Notes under the pieces: model-generated
Databases searched by the model: none
Told to the model about the DNA's origin: nothing
What the model saw: only the letters and a program-made list of their open reading frames with translations
Assembly: GCA_947646735.1 (NCBI GenBank)
Contig: CANTFK010000020.1
Coordinates: 124,001 to 188,000 of the forward strand
Length of the DNA: 64,000 nucleotides
Direction of reading: 5' to 3'
From: Peronospora farinosa
Lineage: Eukaryota; Oomycota; Peronosporomycetes; Peronosporales; Peronosporaceae
Shown here: piece after piece, positions 45,631 to 55,968 of the stretch
How the letters are laid out: each line of letters starts with the position of its first letter
How positions within the stretch are numbered: position 1 is the stretch's first letter
Made by a program: the position numbers and the translations under genes

Positions 45631-46659
45631 TTACTTGACGCCGAAAAACTTAAGCCAGCCCGAACTCTCTGGGAACTTGACTCCGTTCTCCGTGAGCTTC
45701 ACAAAAGCCTTGGTGAAGTCTTTAAACCACAGATTCTCGTCTTTCGCGTATATCTCGACGTACTTCTTGAACTCGGGATCTTGGATCAGTACTATATCGG
45801 ACGGCAACATCATGAGGTTGCCCGTCGGATCTTCGTACTGCATGGGGCCATCCCACTTCTTGACGGTCCAAATGTTCTCGATCAGTTCACGGAAGTACCC
45901 GTTCGAGAACGTCCACTCAGAATGTGTCCACGGGCCGCTGTAGCCACTACGCGAGGAGTAGCAGCGGCCAACAGCGTGAGCACCAGCTAGAGCGACAATA
46001 TCACGGTCGTTAAAGCCCATGCGGTAGAACACGTCGCGCACATGCTGCGTTGTTTTGTCCGTGCTGCCTTTGTCAGCATGAGGCAGACGGTCATCGAGGG
46101 TCTGTGTGGGTTCCTTGCCACTCGTGGCGTCGGGGCGGCCAAGACGGAAGGGAATCTCAGGACCGCCCATCTCCTCAATCATCGTAGCACCCGCTAGCAC
46201 GAATAGATCAGCGTACGTGATCTCCGGATGGTTCTTCTTGACCTTTTCCAACGCCTTGATAGCCAAGTGCAGACCAGCGTTACCACCGTGGTTGATCTCG
46301 GGATCAAAGCGAATAGTACCACCCGTGGAGCCGCCAGACCCGTCGCGCTTATCAAACGTGCCGCTCGAGTGCCACGCGAGACGTACAAACGTAGGACCCA
46401 TGTAATTATTCTCATCGAAGATCTCCACGATCTCCTTCTTAATGGCGTCGACATCCACGGGCTTCTCGCGGGCGTTCACCAGATCGGTGAGGGCCAAGCC
46501 GCTTATGGCCGCGACGCCTGCGGCAGCAAGCATTACGGCGGTCGGCTGCTTCTTGTAGTTAGCGGCGCGGAATTGCGACGTGACAAAGCTGCGCGTCTTG
46601 ATGGAAGAGGCGGAAGACGCTTGTTGGGCCACGGTACGGAGGACGGCACGGCGGAGCAT
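45631..46659 (-). CDS. Class I haem peroxidase (cytochrome c / ascorbate peroxidase type), 342 aa
   Basis: Reduces H2O2 using cytochrome c or ascorbate, probably in mitochondria. Residues 1-~35 ([13 protein letters not shown]..., Arg/Ser/Ala-rich) look like a mitochondrial presequence, followed by a hydrophobic stretch ([16 protein letters not shown]) that may anchor it or act as a sorting signal. Distal haem pocket [13 protein letters not shown] (Arg, Trp, His), [13 protein letters not shown], proximal histidine in [12 protein letters not shown], and [15 protein letters not shown] are class I hallmarks. The segment aligning with the radical-site Trp of yeast CcP reads MQYED here, so the residue may be Tyr, as in hybrid peroxidases; that alignment is by eye. 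Single exon, ATG at 46659. An inverted, broken copy lies at 53,466-53,876. Confidence 0.94.
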   Translation of the reverse strand: MLRRAVLRTVAQQASSASSIKTRSFVTSQFRAANYKKQPTAVMLAAAGVAAISGLALTDLVNAREKPVDVDAIKKEIVEIFDENNYMGPTFVRLAWHSSGTFDKRDGSGGSTGGTIRFDPEINHGGNAGLHLAIKALEKVKKNHPEITYADLFVLAGATMIEEMGGPEIPFRLGRPDATSGKEPTQTLDDRLPHADKGSTDKTTQHVRDVFYRMGFNDRDIVALAGAHAVGRCYSSRSGYSGPWTHSEWTFSNGYFRELIENIWTVKKWDGPMQYEDPTGNLMMLPSDIVLIQDPEFKKYVEIYAKDENLWFKDFTKAFVKLTENGVKFPESSGWLKFFGVK

Positions 46660-48289
46660 TGGGGATAGATAAAAATATTCGAGACTTGAGCTGCTGACGG
46701 ACGTTTTGTGAATGAAAAGGGGTTATGAAGGACGAGGACAATGACGTCGGACATGGATCGCGTATCAACCTACCGGAACAAAGGATGGGCGAGCGACAAA
46801 GATGTTACGGAATGTCGCACCCTCGGGTTGTTTGAAAGGATTTAAAATTAATTTGAAGTTTGTATTTTGAAGTGCTAGATTTTTTAACCTGATTGTAAGA
46901 AATATCTGAAGTTATCCTGTAAATTGATCTGTTCTAATTTATGCTGAAGCATTTGCGTGACTCAGGCAACATCTGAGCAGGGATATCAGTAGAGTGTACG
47001 TGCATGACAGAGAGTGCTGACAATAATCGCCTCCGCGAATGGCTGGAGCAACAAGCAAAGTTTTGTATTCATTAAGCACACTGCCACGCTGGACTCGTGT
47101 CAAGGATTGTGGTCGCATTCACTGCGACTTCCATCTTCGAGTACGTGGCGCTACGTACCTAAGTGCACTGTAAGAAAGAAAAACATGTTGAAGGTGTAAA
47201 ACTAAAGGAACGTGACAAACCCATAACGAGCTCGAATACAAGCTTTACAGAATTTTAAACTGAAAGTGAACTAAAAATTCTGGTAACGACAGATATAGCT
47301 TATTTACCAGTCGAGTTCGACCAAAAGAGTGCGACCAACCCTCGCATGACTGCTTAGGATTATTTAGAAATAGCGTAGAAACGCCGAAGTTTCATCCCAC
47401 GCAAGAGTGTTAGTTCATGGGTGAATGTTTGGACTCAGAGACGGAATCATTGGCGAGCGGTAAAGTATTAATGAGATGCGGAGTCATTTTCCGCGCATGC
47501 GGATTCATCAAGGCGTTGCATATCTTCAGTGAGGAGTCTCGGCACTTACAACAAATATGGCTTACCACTATTGTAGCACTTCCTTTACAAAAGTTTCCAA
47601 CTTATGTTAACAATGCATGCGCAGCGGAACGAAAGAATTGAAACTTTTGCCATGCTCGTGCATCGCTGAGCCACGGTACGACCATACATGAAACACGAAC
47701 AACTTGAGCTAAAAAGCTCATCTTCATAGCTCTCACGCACAACGAATACGCAGTACAAATAGCGCCAACATCGTTGTGCGACCTATGAAATATCTAATCA
47801 CAAGTCCGCCAAGATTTCTACAGTTTCTAGACCGTGAATGCCACAAGGCAGCGCAGCATTCTTCAATCACATATCCAAGCGGCGATCTTACCGGTCGACA
47901 GTACGTTGCTTGATTTCGGAGCCAAGTTGCTAGTGGTGTGACTTCTTCATGCATAGATCGAAAGAACATGGACTCGGGTCACCCGTTCAGTTCGCTGACT
48001 ACACTTTATTATATCGTTGTCTCACTTCATGACAGTTTCATACGGACTCGCTTGAGAAAACTACGAAATGTCCAGATAATAATAATAAAGAAAAGAACAT
48101 AGCTTACCGCAAACGTTTTAGCATTTTACGCTTTAGGTGCCGCCTCGAATGTGCCAGTAGAAATGTTTGCCTTCTTTCATCACAACGCGTAAATCCCATC
48201 ACATTGCTTCTCCTAAATGATACTTTCGATGTGGTTTTTAGAACTCTGTTATGTAGAACCTTATGCTCGCCGGCATGACACAACTCACC
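46660..48289. other. Intergenic, no gene seen
   Basis: About 1.6 kb between the peroxidase start and the PP2C stop (both genes on the minus strand). Small frames (47417-47641, 47733-47969) carry no recognisable content. The first ~200 bp should include the peroxidase promoter. Confidence 0.5.
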
Positions 48290-49763
48290 TTAGTCGAAGA
48301 ACAGAACGATCACAGTCGTGTCATCATGGCGACGTCGGCGATGGCTTCCAGGTGGTAAGCTCAGCAACTCCGGGTATGTCATTCCGTAGCGCTTCGCCGC
48401 TTTCTGCAGCACACGATCAACCAATGCACGGCCAGCAAGGTCATGATTTCCGCATGAAACCTGTCCATTGACGATCTCGACAGCCTCTTCGTTACTGAGG
48501 TAGTCCCAAAGCCCATCCGATCCAATAATGAGGAATTTGTCTCCTTCTTCCAGCTTGTGCGACTTGATCTCTGGGATAGCAGTAATGTAGGGCGGCGTGT
48601 AAGGTGCCGAAAAGTGACGACCAGCAGTGCGATCACCATTCACGTAAGGCGGGCCGTTGAACTCCGGATGCTTGAGTGAGAAGTCTCCAAAAGCACGCGT
48701 GGGCTGCAGCGCGCCTTTCACGTAGCACGAGTCTGGGTGGCGACATGTGAATACGTTTGTCTCCCCCGGGTGCTCCTTCATGAGCTTTTCCTGTTCGAAC
48801 TTTACCATGGCATTCTGGTCGTTACTGAGAGGTTCAGCCACAATCGTATCGGCATCATTCCCGACTTTTCCTAACACTGCGCGGATATCACCAGCGTTGG
48901 CAACGTGAACGGTGTCTCCATGCACGTAAGCCAAGCATGCGCAAGATCCGCATCGCGCTACAGCTCCGAATCCAAGTTTGAAAGCAGAAGCCACCTCAGC
49001 CATGAGGTCGCGATCTGTGCGTCCGAATGCACGTTGGATAGCAGCAGCCACACGCGCGTCCGAGACCGTTGTCTCGTCGCCTTGAGCTGGCTCGTTCGTC
49101 CCCGGCTTGTACAGATAAGACAACTCCTTCTGCACATTGCCAATCATCGTCTTTCTTGCATACTCAGATACCTGCCATCCACCTGCAAGAACGACAAGTA
49201 AAAGTACACGCTAAAAGGGGCGAAACTATAATAAATGTAGCTGTGTCTCGTACCATGGCCATCCAGCACGGCTGCAAACACGTCCCCCGACTCCGTTGTA
49301 TCCACCGCGTACTTGTCCTCAATAGGGAAGTTGGCCTTGTAGGATGCGCTGCTTACTCGTGTAGCGCGCGACTTGGCGATGAATGCGAATTCCTCACGCT
49401 CAAGCGGCACGGAGAAGGCTCCGTCCACTTCAGGTGGCGCGTATCGGGCGTCGCACTGAGCCTCCAATTTTGCAGCCTTTACGTCAGTAAGATCATCATG
49501 AGCAAGGGCCATCACTGACAGTCCCAAGGCGCTCCAAAGCAGCGCTTGATGCAACACTGGGCCATGAAACTAAAGCGAATTTGACAGAAATGGTGTAAGT
49601 TTTTGATTGCAAATAGTGAAGCTTGTAGACGGTTGAATTTGGTCAAAATAGCGGCAAAACGAAGCGAAAAGGTAGAGAAATTATCGAGGGTCAAGCACAC
49701 ACGCACCTTATGACTCTGTCTACGTGCCAAGCGCACCACGTTTCGTGCCGCAAAAAGCCGCAT
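48290..49763 (-). CDS. Mitochondrial PP2C phosphatase, pyruvate-dehydrogenase-phosphatase type, three exons, 421 aa
   Basis: Exons 49763-49707, 49569-49254 and 49182-48290 (422 codons). Exon 1 encodes MRLFAARNVVRLARRQSHK, an Arg-rich presequence; exon 2 continues with a hydrophobic segment (ALLWSALGLSVMALA), together suggesting mitochondrial import and inner-membrane anchoring. Metal-binding PP2C motifs: VLDGHG|GWQVSEYA across the second junction, VANAGDIRAVLG, GALQPTRAFGDFSLK, GSDGLWDYLSNEEAVEIV and HDDTTVIVLFF. The blocks HPGETNVFTCRHPDSCYVKG and SAPYTPPYITAIPEI match pyruvate dehydrogenase phosphatases, which reactivate the PDH complex. Mg2+/Mn2+-dependent Ser/Thr dephosphorylation is expected. 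Exon 1 is inferred from splice signals and frame. Confidence 0.9.
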
Positions 49764-49988
49764 GCTTTACGTCAATGCGTCAAAAGGGAGCCGAGCTTGA
49801 TTGGGTGTAATAATGTATTGTAAAACATATCGTGTTGTTGACGTATTGATAGTGCAGCAGATGTTGTGGATTATTCAATGTATTGCACTACCAATGAAGA
49901 CTGACGTTACGAATGAGCTTTTGACGAATCGATGTAATGCCAAACTTGTCTGAAGTACTTGCTCACTATTATATCTTTCATATTGTAA

Positions 49989-50264
49989 TCAAAAGCATGG
50001 TAACCGCCAGTGACGATAAATGAACGACGAGTGAGGGGTCCTTACCGGAACATGACGCACAAATCTTAATTCTGTTTTTAGTCGAAGAAACGCCTTCCTG
50101 CGTATTAAGCATTGTTGAAGCGAAACATGAGTAGATAATACATGTAGCTGACTATCCTTGGACTGAGGCTTAAACTCTTTCGAAACGAGTTTTCCGTGGT
50201 GTTTGGTCATTAAGTTTCTTACGCCAAAACCAAACTTCTTGCCAGCAACGCTGTTGAGTGTCAT
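49989..50264 (-). CDS. Small hypothetical ORF, possible first exon
   Basis: ATG at 50264 opens MTLNSVAGKKFGFGVRNLMT..., basic and resembling a mitochondrial presequence. A GTAAGG donor occurs at about 50,046 just after ...RFVRHVP, so the coding part may be 50264-50046 and continue in an unseen exon. Divergent from the FYVE-GAF gene. No family recognised; low confidence that it is a gene. Confidence 0.3.
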   Translation of the reverse strand: MTLNSVAGKKFGFGVRNLMTKHHGKLVSKEFKPQSKDSQLHVLSTHVSLQQCLIRRKAFLRLKTELRFVRHVPVRTPHSSFIYRHWRLPCF

Positions 50265-50557
50265 TGTGCGCCGGCTTCACCGAAAGTCCTCAGTTATTCG
50301 ATGAATGCAAAACGTTGAGTGGCGGTTGATAATATTCAGCACACAACTAATAGAAATCAACTGCCACAAGCCAGAAAAAATCAACTGCATTGCTTTACAA
50401 GCTGACTTGTTCTGGCCAGCTGAAGAAAGCACCATATAGGCGTTTCATTGCCCTCCATTAGTCATTTCGATTCCGGGAAGAAAACTGCTCGGCACTGGCA
50501 ATTCATAAGTCTGTGGCTGCTTTGGTCAACGCCGACAAAAAAGGTAGCGACCACAAG

Positions 50558-52134
50558 ATGGCGACCGACGACCTTTTCCTGCTGCACCTCGTGGACTCGG
50601 CCGACTGGGTTGCCGATCATGAACGCAACCTTTGCGTCGTCTGTACAAGAAGTTTCGGGACATTCCGCCGCAAACATCATTGCCGCATGGTAAGACAGCC
50701 CATACTAACAATGCAAGTCGCTCTCTTTTATTAATTCCTAACACTTGATTGATATATTTGCTATCGATGCAGTGCGGCGAGGTGGTTTGCAACAACTGCA
50801 CGCTCTACAAGGACGCAATGATTGAGTCCACGCGTGTTCGTGTGTGCATGTCATGTGTCATGAACAATTCAACCCCGTGGCCAGGTCGACCACATGGTGC
50901 TGTTTCACGGCAGACCTCGGAGGTCTCTCGTCTGTGGCTGCAGAGCCACCTGCACTCTCCTGTATCTAGGCCATCATCCGAGCCAGATTGTGACGAGCTG
51001 CAACTTTGTTCATCAACACCCAAGTACGGCCAACACTATAACCTCTTTAGTGTAGAAGACGAGTCGAGAAATACTTGCAAGAAAAATTTGCAGGTGGAGC
51101 AACAAAGCAATGAAGCGTCATTTCATTGGACTCACCCGTGGCCTCAACCACCTGTGAATGCTGACGAAGAAGATCGACTCCAAGTCTTGCACTCGTTGCA
51201 TGTGCTGGACACTCAATTGGAAAAGCCCTTCGACATGATTTGCGACCTAGCCAAGGCACGTTTGTCCTGCCCCATGGCTGCGGTGAGCTTTTTGGACAAA
51301 CATCGTCAATGGTTTAAAGCTAGCGCGGGGCTAGCACGCAAGATGATCCCGCGCAAAATTGCATTCTGTGCCTACACCGTGCACACGCGCGAGCCGATGG
51401 TTGTACTGGACACACTTCAGGACCCCCGCTTTCGTAATAACCCACTCGTCTTGGGTGCTGCTGGTGTTCGTTTCTATGCTGCTGCACCAATCCTCGGTCC
51501 GAATTCGGACCACGCGGTGGGAAGCGTATTTGTTCTAGACACACGTCCCAGAGAAGCGTGCGATATTTCCATTTTGGAGCGACTAGCACTGGCGGCAGGA
51601 GAAAATCTTGCTGGTGAGGTTGCATCAGTTGTTGACAATCAGCTTCAGTTCGATGACAACAATGCCGAAGAGTCAAAAAGGCATCAGGACAATGGGCGAG
51701 ATGTCACTGTGGAAAATGCTGCTCAAAAGGAGCGCCATAGTTTTGACAAGGCGAAGATCGGGGTTCCGATGTCTCCTGTCACGTTAACATCAGCGTTGTC
51801 AATGTCGTCGGTGGCTTTTGCGACGTCTGCAGCGCAAGCACCGTTGCCTGCAACACCGTTGGACAACAATGATGGCGATGGGAGCCAGGACGAGGATACA
51901 TCGGTGGCTATGACGCAGCTTTCCATGGAGTCACCTGCAGCAGGTGAACAAATGGAAGTGCTCCTTATGCGGCTGCTGACACAAAACACCGTGACGCAGC
52001 ACCGACTGGCGGTGCAACAGACTTCGCTCTCCACAAAGCTGGGGCAGCACACCGACCAAATCAGCAAACTCATGTCTGACTTTGCCCGAATGGAGGCAAA
52101 GGTTGAGTCGAAGGTCGACGGCAGGACAAAGTGA
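50558..52134 (+). CDS. FYVE zinc finger plus GAF domain protein, two exons, 497 aa
   Basis: Exons 50558-50689 and 50773-52134 (498 codons). Residues ~28-75 form an FYVE-type zinc finger: CVVC, the phosphoinositide-binding basic core FRRKHHCRMCG across the splice, then CNNC and CMSC, predicted to bind PI3P on endosomes. Residues ~150-300 form a GAF domain starting DRLQVLHSLHVLDTQLEKPF and including SCPMAAVSFLDKHRQWFKAS, RKIAFCAYTV and VLDTLQDPRFRNNPLV, a small-molecule-sensing fold. The tail is low-complexity with a coiled-coil end (LGQHTDQISKLMSDFARMEA). In-frame sequence is open for ~30 codons above the ATG to an AG-preceded boundary at about 50,461, so an upstream exon is possible. Confidence 0.87.
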
Positions 52135-52521
52135 GCACAGTATACAAAGCCAATTTTTGCGTTCATAGCCTCGTGTAGTGATGTTCCCTCCTCGATGTAC
52201 TAGCTTCCCGGCAGCCTGGACGACATCATCAGTGCTAAGTTGTTCTCCTTCGACTAAACGTCTTCAGCTTATCTGTAGTCATGCACGTTGCATCTAGCTT
52301 GCTCAATTTCAACACACATAAAAGAGTTGCACGTAGTCCAAGGATTCAAGTTACATTGGCACTCATGTCTAAGAATCAGCTTCCACACACATTATGGGAG
52401 TTACGAAAATGTCAAGAGCTCCCAAGCAGAAGAGCCAGGTCAATTATCGTCATTTATCCACCGTACCACTCACAATGTCGAGTGTGAGGGTAAATTACAA
52501 ACACGACCTAGCAGCTGGATT
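52135..52521. other. Convergent intergenic region
   Basis: About 390 bp between two converging genes (FYVE-GAF on the plus strand, ACBP on the minus strand). Presumably both 3' UTRs; no distinct element seen. Confidence 0.5.
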
Positions 52522-52871
52522 TCAAGCGTAGATAGCCTTCAATTTCTCCACCTCATCGATATAAGCATTCATCGCGTCCTCCGTGGACAGACCTTTTTTG
52601 GCGTTCCAAGCATTCCATTTGGCCTTACCCGTCAGATCAAACATTCCCGGGGCGGGCGTCGTGTTGTCACCAATAGTGGCCTGCTTGTAGTAGGCATAGA
52701 GAGCGAGCTTTTCATCGTTGGTCTGCGACGAGAAGAAACGATACACACTCATCAGTTGAATGTAGCATGCATAGTAAGGATACACGTATAAAACAAGAGA
52801 CATACAGGGTTCTTGGTAAACGTCTTCACTAGCGCAGCAGCGGCTTCAAATTTGGTCTTAAGGTCAGACAT
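52522..52871 (-). CDS. Acyl-CoA-binding protein (ACBP), two exons, 88 aa
   Basis: Exon 1 52871-52806 encodes [20 protein letters not shown] plus NP; exon 2 52722-52522 starts [19 protein letters not shown] and includes [19 protein letters not shown] and [17 protein letters not shown]. Donor GTATGT and acceptor TCGCAG are canonical and the total is 89 codons. Length and the YxxYKQAT..GKAKWxAW signature match the small soluble ACBPs that bind long-chain acyl-CoA esters in the cytosol and buffer or carry them for lipid metabolism. Ligand-contact residues (YKQAT, K in GKAKW) are intact. Confidence 0.95.
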
Positions 52872-53465
52872 CGTAATGAATGGCGTAGATTTCGAGCAGC
52901 GGGTTCCAAAAACGAAGTAAAAATGTTCATATAATGGATGCGGTTCCGAAATGGTATTGGTATAGAGAGGGAAAACAACCCAGATTCAAATCCAGCTAAC
53001 ATGGGTTCATGTTCTTTAATGCAAGAACTATGGAAAAATACAGGAAGCGGTCCAGTATAAGCCGGCTGAAAACTTTCTACGAACGCAAAGACCAAGTACC
53101 TTCTGACCAAGAGGTCAATTGTTGAAGCCCAGATTAATAAGTGCTCGAGCCGAATCTCAACGTTCAGACTCTGTGATTCAACTTCCAGCCACGCACCAGC
53201 AAGAAGATATGCGACCATTGAGGTTCGAGCACTTTCGAAAACTTCGCGTTTTTAGCGAGGTAAAGGCAGTTTGAAAACGGGAGGCCGGTGGGAGAACAGT
53301 AGAATATTCCAAAGTAGTTAAGGACTTCCACCAGCCGTGACTGCCAGGGCAGCTTTGAATCATGAGTGCATATTTGTTTCTCCTAGGGGAGGAAATTAAT
53401 CTTCAGTGACGCACAGTTGCTCAAGCATGAAGATAGTTGATCATTTAATAATACCTCAAGCCGCT
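52872..53465. other. Intergenic, no gene seen
   Basis: About 600 bp with presumed ACBP promoter next to 52872. Overlapping short frames only. The boundary of the inverted duplication lies near 53466. Confidence 0.5.
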
Positions 53466-53876
53466 AACCGCACCGCGGCCCAGCAAGCGTCTTGTCGTCT
53501 CTTCCACCAAGACGCGCAGCTTCGTCACGTCGCAATTTCGCGCCGCTAACTACAAGAAGCAGCCGACCGCCGTGATCCTTGCTGCCGCAGATGTCGCGGC
53601 CATAAGCGGCTTGGCCCTCACCGATCTGGTGAACGCCCGCGAGAAGCCCGTGGATGTCGACGCCATTAAGAAGGAGATCGTGGAGATCTTCGATGAGAAT
53701 AATTACATGGGTCCTACGTTCGTACGTCTCGCGTGGCACTCGAAGTACGTCGAGATATACGCGAAAGACGAGAATCTGTGGTTTAAAGACTTCACCAAGG
53801 CTTTTGTGAAGCTCACGGAGAACGGAGTCAAGTTCCCAGAGAGTTCGGGCTGGCTTAAGTTTTTCGGCGTCAAGTA
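53466..53876 (+). pseudogene. Haem peroxidase pseudogene with internal deletion
   Basis: Inverted copy of the gene at 45631-46659. The start region is lost, a 1-nt insertion shifts the presequence frame, and the internal Met is ATC. From about 53575 the copy follows the parent closely to RLAWHS, then jumps directly to [14 protein letters not shown], so about 190 residues, including the proximal haem histidine, are missing. The deletion happens to keep frame, leaving a 101-codon open stretch to the natural stop ([10 protein letters not shown]). Without the proximal His it cannot form the normal haem site. The 3' flank, including the palindrome, is retained. Confidence 0.92.
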
Positions 53877-54050
53877 AGGAGATTTGAAACTAGCGGATAC
53901 AACTCTTCTAACGAGAAGCAATACTTAACAACTAGTATTACATTACATCGTCATATCATATGAATTCTAGCACGTGCTGTTTATTTGTTTGTACGTTGCT
54001 GATTGCAAGCTGGACATCACGGTAGTTTTTGTACTTGGTAATCTGCAAGT

Positions 54051-54094
54051 ACGTCGAGAACTGCTTGTATTCCAATACAAGCAGTTCTCGACGT
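54051..54094. repeat. Perfect palindrome, inverted-copy partner
   Basis: Same 21-bp arms as at 45414-45457 with centre CC. Both arms remain perfect although the adjacent peroxidase copy is broken. Confidence 0.95.
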
Positions 54095-54167
54095 GGCATA
54101 TGACAAGAGGCCACTTTGCGCATGAGAAGCACGCTTAAAGAAGAAGACTAAGGATCTACGATATGGG

Positions 54168-54786
54168 TGTAACAGGGTATCTAGTTTCACGTAAACATTA
54201 AGTAATACACTTAATGTTTGGTCTAAAAGTATCCATGATTACTTTTGACCTGTCACTTGGGTGCGATACACAAATGTGATCCACCCTCGTGAATGTGATA
54301 TCCATTGATGGATTCACATAAGAAGGGATGACGCTAGTTGAAGCTAGGCATCACGACGTCTCAGAAGGACGTCAGTTGCGATCTTAAATCTAGATTTAAG
54401 ATCATGCGACAGGATACGCTTCTAAACAGTCGCGTATCCGATCTATCTATCTATATATATATATATATATAAGCCAATCAGTAGTTAAGTATATATTTAG
54501 TTATAATTAATTAAATATAGCTCAGTCTTGAATTTACTTAAACAAGCACACCACGCACGAGAAGTTGAGAAACTTCTGCGTGACGTCGGTGTTGTAAGCG
54601 TTAAGAAGTTCGTTGCACTCTCGCTCAAGCGAGAGGCAACTGGTGGTACGACTGCTTAAGCAGTCGACCAACCTCCCAACCACCCTCGCACGCGAAGGTA
54701 AGACGGTCTAACCGGGTCCTCGCTTGTGCTGAAGGTGTGTGCAGGCTAAGATGCACGAGGCAACTTCGTAGAAGTGCCCGTCTACA
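54168..54786 (+). repeat. 5' LTR of family A copy 2 (~619 bp)
   Basis: Starts TGTAACAGGGTATCTAGTTTCACGTAAAC and ends CCGTCTACA. Contains a (TA)n run (~54,452-54,471), a TTAAATCTAGATTTAA palindrome and ACTTAATGT/ACATTAAGT inverted repeats. Compared with the 3' LTR it has an extra TCTAGTTTCA-like block near the start. Confidence 0.9.
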
Positions 54787-54788
54787 CT

Positions 54789-54806
54789 TGGTAGCACTAG
54801 TAGTAA
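54789..54806 (+). promoter_or_regulatory. Primer-binding site, family A
   Basis: TGGTAGCACTAGTAGTAA starts two bases after the LTR; the first 16 bases recur in copy 1 at 22962. TGG complements the tRNA CCA end. The tRNA was not identified. Confidence 0.6.
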
Positions 54807-54835
54807 CCGTCTTTCTGAGCGTGCGTGTGGTTGAC

Positions 54836-55918
54836 ATGGTCCTTAATATGGACTGGAGTGACTTCCCTCACCTCTCCCAACATCATAGGGAGTTGGCAGA
54901 GCATATGGCGCAGGGACTTGGTGAACAAGCCCTGGTCAACCTCTTGCATTGTCCTCCTGAGCAACATGTTGCTCTGTTGGAGCAATTTGAAACTTTTGTG
55001 CTCGGACAGCGTAGAAACGCGTCCGAGGTAAATAGCCAAGCCACCGCTGAGTCCATCACTAAGACTCAGGATGAGCTTAGGCTTGAGCAAGCACGTAATG
55101 AGGCGCTCAACAGAACTGTTGAGACGCTCTCTGCCCGGCCTGCTCAACCGAGGCCCATTCGGATGGACCCTCCGAAGTTCGATGGGACTAGCCCTCACAC
55201 GATTGTTCACTGGCTATTAGCAGTTGAGCAATGTGGAGTGGCACAACTCATCGAAGACGACACCAGAATGGTGTCGTATGCCATGTCCAACTTACGTGGC
55301 AAAGCGTCAGAGTGGGCGTACTCTGCGCTGATGGCTAATGCTGATGCATTTCCATCATGGGCGATCTTTAAGGCAAAGATTCGCGCCATGTATCAGCCGC
55401 CTAACAACGAAGTGTTGCTTATGGCGCGCTTCTTTGGAGCACGACAGGCGAAACGCTCTCTGCAAGAGTTTGTGCAGGAGATGCGTTCGCTGTCGGCGTC
55501 CATCAATGGGGAACCGATACCAGAGCGTATCAAGGTAGCCACGTTCATGAATGGACTTAGGCATGGCCCATCGCGTCAGGACCTTTTCAGAAAGGTGCCA
55601 GCGACGATGGAAGAGGCAATTGACATTGCCTTAGTTGAGGAGCAATCCTACAACAGCGCCTCGGCGACAGCCTATTACAGGCCGTCGACCGAAAGGTCTG
55701 ATGCCACTCCTATGGAGTTAGGCAATGCAGATGTGATCTGCTACAAGTGCGGCAAGCGAGGCCATATGATGGCTCACTGCTATGCCAAAGTAGCTGCTGG
55801 TGCTAAGGCAGCCAGCAAAAGGTCTCCCAACCCGAAGGGAGGTGCGAAAAACCAGCGTGCACGACGCACGGGTTCAGCACCTGCCCAAGATGGGTCGGGA
55901 AATGCGGGAGCGCAGTAG
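54836..55918 (+). CDS. Family A gag, 360 aa, intact frame
   Basis: ATG at 54836 (MVLNMDWSDFPHLSQHH) to TAG at 55916-55918. Central capsid-like region (RMDPPKFDGTSPHTIVHWLL, ARFFGARQAKRSLQEFVQEM) and one CCHC zinc knuckle CYKCGKRGHMMAHC near the C-terminus, followed by a basic Gly/Ala/Lys tail for nucleic-acid binding. The frame is open further upstream to 54737 but without a good start. Pol lies in the -1 frame and is open from within the gag tail, with G-AAA-AAC at 55846-55852 as a possible slip site. Confidence 0.88.
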   Translation: MVLNMDWSDFPHLSQHHRELAEHMAQGLGEQALVNLLHCPPEQHVALLEQFETFVLGQRRNASEVNSQATAESITKTQDELRLEQARNEALNRTVETLSARPAQPRPIRMDPPKFDGTSPHTIVHWLLAVEQCGVAQLIEDDTRMVSYAMSNLRGKASEWAYSALMANADAFPSWAIFKAKIRAMYQPPNNEVLLMARFFGARQAKRSLQEFVQEMRSLSASINGEPIPERIKVATFMNGLRHGPSRQDLFRKVPATMEEAIDIALVEEQSYNSASATAYYRPSTERSDATPMELGNADVICYKCGKRGHMMAHCYAKVAAGAKAASKRSPNPKGGAKNQRARRTGSAPAQDGSGNAGAQ

Positions 55919-55968
55919 GGGCGGGATGCCCTACTGTCGCGGACTCTGGAGCTATCCCTAAGTTCAGA

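Larger units (their letters stand above)
44310..46640. repeat. Segment duplicated in inverted orientation (copy 1)
   Basis: 44,310-45,129 matches 62,310-63,132 inverted, and about 45,345-46,640 matches 53,466-54,167 inverted. This copy is taken as the source because its peroxidase gene is intact. The stretch 45,130-45,344 has no counterpart in the other copy. Confidence 0.9.

Noticed and set aside
49144..49557. Second PP2C exon read as starting with a secretion signal (hydrophobic run ALLWSALGLSVMALA)
   Set aside because: An upstream exon with an Arg-rich presequence splices in frame, and the first in-frame codon here is GTG rather than ATG, so mitochondrial targeting fits better.
50455..50480. 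CATTTCGATTCCGGG resembling a tRNA T-arm
   Set aside because: No matching T-stem 5' half, acceptor or D-arm around it; it lies at the 5' edge of the FYVE-GAF gene.
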